From: Straminergon stramineum
Taxonomy: Eukaryota > Streptophyta > Bryopsida > Hypnales > Calliergonaceae
DNA: 64,000 bases
Assembly (NCBI GenBank): GCA_963920665.1
Contig: OY987270.1
Span: 19,308,019 to 19,372,018 of the forward strand
Reading direction: 5' to 3'
Numbering within the stretch: position 1 is the stretch's first letter; each line of letters begins with the position of its first letter. Of the stretch, positions 35,501-45,744 are shown one piece after another. The notes below the pieces were generated by a model. The model did no database searches. It saw only the letters and a program-made list of their open reading frames with translations, and had not been told where the DNA came from. The translations under genes and the position numbers were made by a program.

Positions 35501-36268
35501 GTTTCCGGGTCAAGGCAAATCGCTATCTGGCATTGGGGGAGTGGAGACTGGCGATCATGCTGCTGAGTTCCTACTCCTTGGGGCTAGCACTGTGCAAGTT
35601 AGTATAAAACTTTTTTTGCATTCAAACTTTATAGAACTAGAATCCTTTGTCGGCATCGAGTATGCAACTTCTGGTCCTTCCTCTTTTTCAAATATAGCAC
35701 AATAACTTGTCAGAGACACTGAGTTGATGATTCACTTACACTTGTATTGGACGCGAGCAGGTATGTACTGGTGTGATGCTGCATGGTTACGGCCATGTCA
35801 AGACGTTGTGTACAGAATTGCAATCGTTCATGGATAAACATGGATTCTCGTCAATTGAAGATTTTCGGGGGTAAGCTTAGTTGTCACCTCCCTGATTTTG
35901 ATCTGCTGATGACCTTCCTTAAGTTTCGAGTTATCCTTCATTTGCATCAGTCTAAAATTGTTCAACAATTCGTGAACCTGATTGAATCTATGGGGTTGGA
36001 AAGCCTTCTCTTTGAAATTTTTTGCCTGTTTTTTAAAAATAGGATTGGAAAACCTTATGAGTTAGTAAATGTACTTTAACGATCTCTTATTTTCTCATAA
36101 TATGGTTCCAGGGCCTCTTTGGACTATTTCACAACGCATGCCGATTTAGTGCAAAGACAAAAAGCGGCGACTGTCGAGAAGAAAAAGTTGCGGCAGGGTT
36201 TGGCGTCAGACAAGGACTGGACCGGGGAAGGCTTCGTGAAAGAGACTGAAACTATGGTATCCAACTAA
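32589..36268 (+). CDS. PYD1: Dihydropyrimidine dehydrogenase (NADP+), plastid-type
   Basis: Eight exons: 32589-32686, 33213-33399, 33951-34214, 34626-34796, 34948-35060, 35411-35597, 35761-35870, 36112-36268; 428 residues, about the length of plant PYD1. All introns are GT-AG and phases close. The enzyme does the first step of reductive pyrimidine breakdown, reducing uracil or thymine to the dihydro form, in plastids. Residues 1 to about 45 (MAGLSNTLRLG.., rich in Ser/Arg/Ala) look like a transit peptide. Visible blocks: NPFVIASGPPGTN, the SCPHG loop whose Cys (about 192) corresponds to the catalytic Cys of the family, MTPNITDIT, INTITSVMG, GGYSCKAVRPIALAKV, and GIGGVETGDHAAEFLLLGA plus VQVCTGVMLHGYG for flavin binding. 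It ends in ETETMVSN, like other plant members. The start was chosen because it splices in phase and is an ATGGC start. A 182-bp transposon copy sits in intron 2. Confidence 0.95.
33535..33716 (+). mobile_element. 182-bp TTAA-type (piggyBac-like) element in PYD1 intron 2
   Basis: Left end TTGACCCCTAAAGGTCCAAG; right end complement GTAACCACTAAAGGACCAAG. The inverted repeats agree at 14 of 16 positions inside the flanks, and TTGA and TTAC are one substitution each from TTAA. It lies wholly within the 551-bp intron 2 (33400-33950) and is the shortest copy in the window. Confidence 0.8.
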
Positions 36269-37271
36269 CTTAGTTCTTTGGAGATGTGGACGTTTCACTC
36301 TATGTCATTCATTAAAGCAGTTACTGTTGTAAAGCATTACATACGTTGCTACACTGTGAATTAGTGTAAAGGCCTTTGTCTTGTACTGTATAGGCAAGAA
36401 CTAGGTGCATTGTCTCTGTCGCTTGTGCACACTCAGGGGGTCAACCTATTGGTCCCTACATCTTATCCCAATGAAATATGTAAATCGTCATAACTTCTGT
36501 TCATTTGCAATCTGGCGCATTCCCAGGTTGTGTATGATCATGTTATGCCGCAATTTTGGGAGTGTGTCGAGCAAGCTCTCCCCGGTTGCTGCAGTTGTCT
36601 AAGTGGTTGTCAATTGCTTGTCACCTTCTTGTCGTAAGTTCCCGTTGTTCAATGGGTCTTTGGTTACCGATTTCTGAGGAAGTATAGTCTGGCCACTGAA
36701 AACAAACCCCATGCCAGGGCTTCTACATATGGTGAATTCTGATTTGGGAATTGGAGAGACAATAACATCGTCTATGAGGTTTGGATTGTGTGAACACTGT
36801 TTGCAAGGTGTTAGTCTATTCCATCACAACTATCGAGTTAGGATGGGCATAACTGACGTTTCAATAATTGACATACAGTAACTGACGGTTGCGAAACCGA
36901 CTGCTACACTGATTTTTCCTCTTGACAAGGACTCAAAAAGAGTGTCACTACAGAAAATTTGTTTTGTTTTGAAAATAATATGTACAATATACCAATACCA
37001 ATAGTGTCACTTCTACTACGGTAATCGGCTAATTCAAAATTACAGCTACTTTTGATCCAAATAAATAAAACTTTCTACATTTGCCCAATTATACAAAATT
37101 GAGCTGCCACTCAATATTCCAGCCATTTGGCCCTGCTTGTGCATTTCACTTCATGTCGCACATTTGTGATTTGACTGCACCCAAATTTATCGTCAATGTG
37201 ACGCTCCCCAAAACCTCAAATCCACTAAATAAACAATTCTCCTCCCAATCACAGCAGGGATGTTACGCCAA
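36269..37271. other. Shared 3' region between PYD1 and the lipase gene
   Basis: About 1 kb between convergent stop codons. It should contain both 3' UTRs and transcription ends. No further gene seen. Confidence 0.6.
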
Positions 37272-40200
37272 TCAAATGAAATTGTCTCGATTTTCCATCG
37301 AAGGCATATCGTCCAACGCTCGATCCGGTTCCACCCACCTTCCCTCCCCATTCACCACCAAGCCCTTGTTCTCCTCTTGCCACCAATATCCTGGAACACA
37401 CAATTCTTTCTTCAATCCATCACAGTACTTATTCACAAGCGCATAATCTCTTCCTGTCTCCGACCGAAACTCTTTTGCTTTCGCCCCCTGGTACCCATCC
37501 ACATGGTGCAAGTAACACTCCAAGTTGTGGCACAAGAGGGGATCCCGACCGGGCTTCAAGTAGGGTGACAACTTGGAATTTAATTGGAGCTCCACGCCTA
37601 CATGCTTGTAAGTCTCGCTCCAGGGGGGTTGGAGGCCTCCGATGGCCTTGGGCAACACGTCGTGAATGTTGATGACGCGAAGGGCTTTCAAGTTCAAGGC
37701 CTCAAACCTGCACAATGAGTTAACCTTGTTAGTAGCAAGACCCCCCAAAATTATCAAAATGTAAGGTAGGTGCATCTAAAATCATCAACAGTAATAGTGA
37801 ATGAGCTTGGTTATTGAAAATAAATTTATTGGATCTTATTGGCAAGTTAAGGAGGAATTCAATGCGCTTTAGCATGCATTATTTGGACACCATATGAATA
37901 AGTTATGGAAGTTTAAAGTTGATTGTTCGGAAGTGTACAAAAAAATTGACATTGGGATCTAGTAGGCTCTCATGTTTTAGTTCACTCACTTTTTGGTTCA
38001 AATGTAGGTGTTGCATTTTGGGCAATGATGGTTATAAGGGCACATACTTTAAGGTAACTTTCACCTAATTGTGACCCTTTCTGAAACTGATTCCAACATT
38101 TTCTTGCCTAAAATATTAGTATTGCCTCTTTTCATGAGAGCCAAAGGTTGCTTTTGGATTCACCTATTTTCAACACTTTTAAAGTTCATTGTGTCCAAAA
38201 AATGCATAATAAGAGAATTACAATATTCTTATAACTCTCCAACAACATTCAACAAAAAATTAAGCAATTTAACAAGATGATGTGAGTGTGGGCCCTATCC
38301 ACTCCAACCAAACCCTAACTCCGTTAAGTTATACAACGTGCATGCAGTTGTAGACATGATTTGGAAACTCGGATTCAAAATGCGAGAGTGGATGCCATCC
38401 GTACCTTAAGTCTGTGTTCAAAAGAGAAAAATGGGACAACATCTTCAAATTTCGCAAAGAATTTGTTGTTGCAACCAAACTAACAAAAACATGATGCAAG
38501 ATTAGTAACTCCAAACAAACAAACAAAATGGAAGAACGCACCTCCGTTTGAAAATGGCATCGCCGACGCGAGGGCTGCCGAAGGAGAACACGGTGACAGG
38601 GATAGTGTTCGGGGTTTGCGAGTTGAGACCCGTTTCGGCAATTTCATAGGCGGTAAGGACTGCCAAAGCTCCACCCAAGCTGTGCCCTGTGAGTGTGATG
38701 GACAGAGTCTCTCCTTTGTAGAGCGTCAGGAGCCTTGTCAGCTCACGCATGACCTGCACCATCAAAAACATGAGAATTTCGTTTATTCTTTACGTTCTTT
38801 ACAGGGGCTCTGTAACAATTAATAGTGATGAGCGAGAGTGCAGAGTACGTGTACGTGTTATGCTATGAGAATTAGGTGCAATGACTTCACACTCTCGAGT
38901 TATCGAATTCCAATGCAAGCAAAAGAGTGATAGTGAGAGGGAGAGGGAGGGAGATCGAGAGACCTGTTCCGAAGCGCTTTTCTGATTGAACTGCGACGCT
39001 GAGCGTTTGCAAGTGTACAAGCTCCAGAATCCTTTCTCCACTTTGGGTTTCAACACCGAAGGTTTACTGCTGGCACAATCCGCCGTGGGAGCCACCGTCA
39101 TGGGCGCCAGTTGCATCTGCGCATCGACCAACCACTCCAAGGGGCGCGACGTCCCTCGCCAACTCACCACGATGTCCCGCCTCCCCAAGCGAATGATCTC
39201 CTGCTCGTCCACAGCCACCGCCACGAACCCCATCCAGTTCGACTCCACGTCCCACTTCTCGGCGGAGATGGAGCTTTGCAAGATTCCAGGTAAAGGATTC
39301 TCGCAAGTCGCGTACAAGTAGCGCGTCACCTGAAAAAGAGTTTACAATATGTTTGTGTTAACCTTGGGTATGAATTGTCAATCGTACGTATGAATACGAT
39401 TGAAGATGATGCTCAAAACATAGCGTCACAAAACTATTACTAAATCGTTGATGTGATAGCTGAACAAAGAGCGGCGGAAAATTGTCATAAGAACTGTTTG
39501 TACATGAGCCTTATGTATTAGTGTCGCGTGATCTACCGCCCAATTTTGAAACTGCATATCACGTGAGTGCATATCCAATACTACATGACTTAGGACATAA
39601 CTCAAGACATGACTCTCATATCAATAGTATTATGGAGGATTTACAATGTTTTCTACGCGCCCATTGTATTAACGTCTACATGACCAATTTGTAACACATA
39701 TCCTGGTGTTGTGGCAATTTTTTAGGGAGAGAACATCAATGTCAAGGATTTCGATAAACTTCATGACATTGGTAACTATTAACCCATGTAGGTGGGATGT
39801 GTTTCTGGTGAATAGTATAACTGTCTTGCTTGGCCGGTCTCTGATAGTATGTGCTTAAGGTTAAGTTAAAGACAAGTGTAGAATATCCTGCCTCTAGCCG
39901 TGGAGCTTTGTCGTGAATCTCAATACTGTTCTGTTATGCTTTCGTAGAAAAAACTGTCGTCAATTTGTTACTGGGGAGTAATATGAGAGCCATGCGCAAT
40001 GTCAGTATTGTTTCGACACTAAAAAAATACCCCCAAAGCAAGTGGTTGTAGACAACTTAACGTCTTTAAAAGTTCATGCTAATGAGAAAAATGGATCACA
40101 TTTTGAACTTGGATTTTGTGGCTAAAAGGTTTTTTCTTTACAGAAAATTAAATCGATCACATATATTTTGAATTTGGCTTTTGTAGTTAAAAGGTTGATG

Positions 40201-41250
40201 CTTTAGAGGTAAATCGATCACACATATTTCTGAATCGAAAAACAAGACGTTCAGTTCGAAGTGCAAACTTGCCTGGTACCCCATCTTCTCCTTGTGCAGC
40301 TTCTCGAACACATTCTTCTTGTTGAATCTCGCACTTCCGGCGTACTTGGACCAGCTCTGATCCTGGAAATTGTCATACGCCATCTGCGCCAAGTCGCCGT
40401 ACCTCAGAATCTCTGCCCGAAGATCACGATCCAAGGGCTCCAGCAAATTCTCCCAGTCATGTTCGCCTTGGATCTCCCGCCAGCGCTTGGCTAGCGGAAC
40501 CCTACCTTCGCCTTGGACGACGTCCACTAAACCCCCGCTCAGGGTCGACAACGACGACGACGACCCACTCACTTCCAAATCCGAGCTGCTGTACTTGGAG
40601 CTCGCGAAGATGCCCAAACTGATGTAGTGGAGACTCGCTTGCGATTCGTTCCTAGTGACGATATGATCACTTGAAGGTGGCGATGGGGATTTAACAGCAA
40701 CGGGAGAAATGTCGGCTATGGAGTCCACGGAAGAATTCGAATTCGGATTCGAATTGGATTCAATCTTGGCGACGACGACGTCGACGTTCTTCGTCTTCAC
40801 TGAAGAAGCGTCGTCGACTGATTTGTCGGCTATGGAGTCCACGGAAGAATTCGATTCTATCGAGACGGCGTCGACGGCAGGGTTGAGAACATTCTTCGTC
40901 TTCACCGAAGAAGCCTCCTCTTGTGATTTATGATTCCGTGGGTGCCAGAAATCGCCGAGCTTCCAGTCCCATTTCAATCGACTTGACGGAATACGCTTGC
41001 TAGTGGGGGTAATCGTCTTGGAAGACGCTCCATCTGGAGCTCCACCACTTTTGATTTTCGACTGGAACGAATCGCTAGAGAATATGGAGAACATGGAGTT
41101 GTTACGTCGGTGTTTGTGAGAGCTTGGTTTGGACAAGACGGACGGATCGGATTGCACGCTCAACAAACTAGGCGCGATCCGATCACTGGTATTGCCGGCC
41201 TCTGTGATTTCGCTGCCAGACGGCATCACGGCTGCACTCCCGTAAACCAT
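37272..41250 (-). CDS. Class-3 lipase, plant phospholipase A1 type, with long N-terminal extension
   Basis: Four exons on the minus strand: 41250-40273, 39329-38964, 38753-38542, 37707-37272 (stop included), 663 residues. The family removes acyl chains from membrane lipids, often in plastids, and some members feed jasmonate-type signalling; the exact substrate cannot be read from sequence. The core starts at [20 protein letters not shown] (about residue 257) and shows [37 protein letters not shown], the GHSLGG nucleophile elbow (Ser about 473), NIHDVLP (Asp about 535) and [14 protein letters not shown] (His about 579), so the triad looks intact. The first 250 residues are Ser-rich with an internal duplication and make the protein longer than typical PLA1 members. 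The first intron has a GC donor (CAG/GCAAGT); the Q-V junction it gives is that expected from the family. The start is the first ATG in the open exon. Confidence 0.9.
40700..40925 (-). repeat. Duplicated coding segment in the lipase N-terminus
   Basis: GTCGGCTATGGAGTCCACGG occurs twice (about 40711 and 40826 on the plus strand), followed by the same AAGAATTCGA. In protein, SSVKTKNV and NSSVDSIAD each occur twice. The reading frame is kept, so this is an in-frame tandem duplication within low-complexity sequence. Confidence 0.85.
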
Positions 41251-42241
41251 GATAGCCGCTTCTTCTTTCAACAAGATCGAGGCAACGTCTGTACAAATCT
41301 AGAACCGAACGTCTATATAAATCAAGGTGTCTGGTGTGCCTGAGATCGATCGATCACAACGAGAAGACGAAGAATCTAGATAACTTAGACAAACTCTGTA
41401 CAACGAGAAGACGTTAAGGAGCCTGTACAAATTAATATAACGAGATTGAGCAACGTCGATGTGCCGCAAATGGTACCTTGCACAAGGACACCACCACTTT
41501 CCAAGCAAGCAGAACTGTAAAGCCAATTTGCAAACTTGTTATCAATATAACCTTTCGTGCCTAGGGGGGCGAACAACCCAAGCCGCCAGGATCTAGATAG
41601 AGTTCAGCCAAATTTGATGATGCTGGTAGCGTTTCCGAGGCTTAAGCAAGCAGTCTACAACGCAATTCAAACGCCACCCCTATTGATAGCTTAGTTACTG
41701 ATCGAAACTACTCGATGATTATGCACTGGAGTATACTAAGTTATGTCTTACAGTAGCGCCGCTGGTTCACGATCTCTTATATAATTTGCAGTTGCGCCGA
41801 AAGTCGGTATAGATCGATCGATCGGGTAGCTAGGGCCTGAGCGCGCAGCACGCAACTCCAGAAGGATCGATGTGTCTGTCTGCAGGATGTGGGGGTTATG
41901 ATAGCTTAATTTAATGCAATCTAATGCAATTTGGACTGCAGGCAAACCAGGTTTAGTATCTGGTCCCTGGCTTGCACAGCTCCCCAGGCGTATGGTTCAA
42001 GATTCCGTTCGTTATGGTTGCCGTAAGGCTCAAGATTCCTTCGTTGGTTGTCTTCGTTCACAACGCTTTTTAGTGAAGAGCCTGTTTCCACGCACCTCCC
42101 CAAACGCAGAGGGTGATGTACATGTTTTCTAATATTTCCCAACTCACTTCGTCGTGGAGTTGATGGTTCTTCGAAAAAATGCATGGTTTTCAAAATTGCG
42201 TGTCAAGGTCTTCCAACTTGCTCCTTCCTTTCATTCTTTTT
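41251..42241. promoter_or_regulatory. 5' flank of the lipase gene
   Basis: Moderately GC-rich DNA upstream of the minus-strand start. Open frames up to 90 codons are not recognisable. It holds two GATCGATCGATC runs (41344 and 41813 regions) but no assignable promoter element. Confidence 0.4.
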
Positions 42242-43163
42242 CTAACCCTAGAAGGACTTACTGTCTCCTCATGAGGCACTGGAAGATTTAGGCATGTTCC
42301 TATGACCTCAATTCTTGATGTGATTTTATTTTATTTTTGAAAGTTTTTTTGAAGATAGAAAAATTATATATTAGCTTTACAGGAAGATAATTTTTGTTCT
42401 AATCAATGCCCAAGAGCAAAAGCTCTACCATACTAAGTTCAAAAAGTAATTTGTTGGGAAGCACAAAAAGAAATCATAAAAATTCAAGTAAATTATTCAT
42501 TTTTTATTTCTCATAGAAAATAGTTTTGTCTACATGGAAAGATTTAATTCATTTTATTTGAACTAGTGATGAAAAAGTTAAGAAGAGTCTTATTTTTGGG
42601 GCAATCCAAGCATCTTCTTCAATAAGTGACTTATAGGGTTCATTTTTGAACTCGACTTTAACAAATTTTCAATTTAAAAGTTCCATATGGTTTAGTTTTC
42701 GTGCTAGAACAATCTCACCATCATGATTAGTGTGTTTCAATTCTAGTTTAGAACTATTAAAGATTTAAGTGTTGCTTCAATCTTGTACCTATTTCTACAC
42801 AAGAATTTTTTCAAAGAATAAAATTAAGTATTTTTTATTAATCTTTTTTCTAGAAACTCAACTCAATTCTTCAACAATTTTTTTTTAATTCAAAATCTTT
42901 AGTGCCAAAATTCTAGTTTAAATAGATTCAAAGCCAAAAACTCTAGTTACAAAACTTGTATTTTTCACTTTAAACAAATATATTTAGCAATCTACTTTCT
43001 CAAAGTTTTTGGAATTTCTCCTACACATTTTTATACTCATCTAGTGCAAGATCATATCTTGTTATATATGCATTTTTTTTTTAAAGTTTTTCACCTTGCA
43101 AAAGAAATGGCAAATTTGAGTTTTATTTTATTAAGAAAAAGGCCTTGGTCCTTGAGGGGATAA
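42242..43163 (+). mobile_element. TTAA-type (piggyBac-like) element, 922 bp
   Basis: Left end CTAACCCTAGAAGGACTTAC and right end CCTTGGTCCTTGAGGGGATAA; both flanks are one change from TTAA. Same order of internal landmarks as 28468-29385: TTCATTTTATTTGAACTA, GGGGCAATCCAAGCAT, AGAACAATCTCACCAT, GATTCAAAGCCAAAAA, TTTTTGGAATTTCT..CACATTTTTATACT. Non-autonomous. Confidence 0.8.
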
Positions 43164-43288
43164 ACTAAAATAGGAGGTCCATAGTGCTTGTTTCTCATTT
43201 CTAAGCTTCAACCTTGACATGATTTTTGAAATTTAGAAAATCTTGGAGAGCTTCTAGTTTTATTAGTCTTGTTGGATAAGCCCATATG

Positions 43289-43506
43289 CATTACAAAAAA
43301 TTAAGGGTATATAGAGGGTTGTTTGACTTTTGGCAGCAATGCAGATACAACAAGAGCAAGAATAAAAAATAAAAAATAATTTATCCATGTCACTACAAGT
43401 GATGTGGCAAAATAATATTAAAAAAAATTCAATAATTTTTTTTTCCCTATATTTTCATTGTTGTGAAAAATCAAACGACCCTCTACAAGCCCCAAATTCC
43501 TCTAAT
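43289..43506. mobile_element. TIR element (218 bp), CATTAGAGGA-related
   Basis: Left end CATTACAAAAAATTAAGGGT and right-end complement CATTAGAGGAATTTGGGGCT, continuing into TAGAGGGT(T/C)GTTTGA on both sides: about 37 bp of imperfect inverted repeat. The outer bases resemble the elements at 7892 and 58449, so it may be a related family. It follows closely behind 42242-43163. Confidence 0.7.
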
Positions 43507-44286
43507 GAATGGTCTATCTAATTTTTCCATTATAATGCAAAAGGGTGAAGCTACAAAAACATGATGGGAACTGGCACTACCTATAACTACACTCTATTAA
43601 CTTAATTAATGTTGGTGACGTGGAGGCATACAATAGTTTGCACTATAGAAGATCTAGACTCTTCAAGGCGTGGTTTTTTGTTAGTGCTAGACAAATTAAC
43701 AAAAGATGCTTTGACAAAAATTACAATGAATATGTGGAATGTTGAGAGTATTAACCATGTTGATGAGGCAACAAGGGTAGTCCTTACTATCCATGCCCCT
43801 AGAGTATGACTAAGGTAGGATCACCCAATGTCAATCATGTTTTTAGAACCAAGCCCTAGGAAAACAATGAAAATGTAAATGCTTGTAGTACTTTCTTCAA
43901 GGTATGAATATTGAAAATAGGACACCATTTTAGAAAATTTTCCAATTTAACTTTGACCTCCTAAAATTTTTGCATATTATAATCAAAGATTGTTCTTAGA
44001 TTTACCCTAGACAACTTTATTGCAAAATTGTCTTTATGTGATTAAAAAATGAGAGCTTTCCAACACTAAATAACACTAGTTAGGGAAATTGCTCAATTTA
44101 AGGTGATCCTACTTTAGTCAAATAATCTTCAATGGACTTTTCATTCATAAATGTCTTTGAAATAATATTATTAGTATTATTTTGATAGGGATAGATAGAT
44201 AAATATATAGATCTTATGTCACATACACAATGTTGTAGACTTTGTTGTGAGATTTTGAATAAACAAAATTGTTAAAGAATGCCCAT
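43507..44286. other. Intergenic DNA
   Basis: No gene supported. A plus-strand frame of 66 codons at 43609-43809 looks less A/T-biased than its surroundings but matches nothing I recognise. Confidence 0.4.
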
Positions 44287-44442
44287 TTAACCCCTAGAGG
44301 GCTATAATACATTTTTTGGCAATATAGAAATTTGGGTAGCTCATTACAAATGGGATTTTTTTTTCATTGAAATTTTCACACAACATGTGGGCACGGTTAT
44401 TCATTAAGGCCCAAAAAATTTCATAACTTTTGATTAGAGGGG
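44287..44442 (+). mobile_element. 5' end fragment of a TTAA-type element
   Basis: Begins TTAACCCCTAGAGGGCTATA and resembles 30771-30950 (TTTTTTGGCAA.ATA, TTTGGGTAG, CATGTG). It runs into the TGCTATTATG element at 44443; no right end is visible. Confidence 0.55.
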
Positions 44443-44668
44443 TGCTATTATGTGAGCCTAGGAGCTTGAGTCCATGAGCCTAGAAGACTATACATCTTTG
44501 TTATAGGTGTTTATATTATAAAAAACTTCCATAATTATAGTGTAACTATGTTATAAATACCTATATTATAGGTGTTTATATTATAAGCACCTTCAATGGT
44601 TATAATATATCTATACATACATACACTCAAGGCTCATATGCTTGCATTTTCATGCTTACACACTAGCA
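44443..44668 (+). mobile_element. TIR element, TGCTATTATGTGAG family (copy 2)
   Basis: 226 bp, reverse complement of 8707-8936. Starts TGCTATTATGTGAGCC and ends CTTACACACTAGCA. Again it lies next to, or within, TTAA-type element sequence. Confidence 0.78.
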
Positions 44669-45744
44669 TCATTGGTCTTCCACCTTTCATTCAAAAGTCA
44701 TCCAATTATTCAATTTACACTAATTTGGCCAAATTCATCTAAAATTCATTCAATCAATGCCAAGAGATTTTACACAGACCAAATTCCTATACTATTTGAA
44801 TAAACTTGAGTAGGTTTGAAAATACCAACAAAGTGAATTAATTGGTACTATATCTAGTGGTCGTTGGTCAACTAGTAGGCATTCCTTGCCAAAACATTCA
44901 CTTAAAGTTGTGAAATTCAATTTGACAAATGCTCAAAAATAGAAATATTTGTGTTTTCCCCCCACAATTTAAAAATAATCAAAAATAATCAAAAGTTTTG
45001 GCATCTATTTTCAGAAATAGGTGTGGACTTCCCCACCACCAGGAGCGTTATACTGTGAAAAGTATTGATTTCTTTCAATTAAAATCTTCTCGAATAGCAA
45101 GAGTTTGGAAGGCATTTACATTTTAGGGCTCTTCCTCAATACGACTCGTCACATCACCATCGCCATCACAAGAACGGAATCATGGCCTGCTAAGCTACCG
45201 GTAATTAAGCTCTGTCGCCATAGCCAGGTCAGCTCCCAATTCGACGCCTTAATCGCTCTGCATCCAACATGCGAGCTCCATCACCCTCCCTTTGCACCCT
45301 GTCGCGCTGCATTTTCGTCTGTTACGATTACAATGTGACTGCTCAGTAACGAGGACGGCGAGAAGTTTCACTTGATTTCTTAAGCAATTCGAGTTCACGG
45401 ATGCTGTGTCGGTGTCGCAATTCGGTGGAGCAGCTATGGCGGTTTAGAGTTTTTCTTAGTTTTTGGTAAAAGATCGGAAGAGGCCGGGTGAAGAAGAACT
45501 TCACGTGAGGAATGAGAGGAGGAGAACGGCTTTTTGTTGTTTTTGAGCTAGACTAGGGCTTGACAACGGATGCAGAGGATTATTTTGTCGGACAATTTTT
45601 TTTTATTTGTCTTCCGACCTTTTTTCGGACTTCCGATAATTTTTGTAGGATTTTCGTTCGAGTTCTTGTTGCGCAATCGGTGGAGGGAGATGCGTGAAGC
45701 TGCAGGGTTGAGTAGAAGTGCAGTCTCGGGGGGCTGTCGTCAAG
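44669..45744. promoter_or_regulatory. 5' flank and probable 5' UTR of INTS6
   Basis: AT-rich to about 45.0 kb, then a GC-richer stretch running to the INTS6 start at 45745. ATG triplets lie upstream of the chosen start (about 45570 and 45689), so the 5' leader may contain upstream reading frames or an intron. No protein family seen in these frames. Confidence 0.4.

Noticed and set aside
43609..43809. 66-codon plus frame that looks less A/T-biased
   Set aside because: I could not tie it to any family or to neighbouring exons; too short to call a gene.
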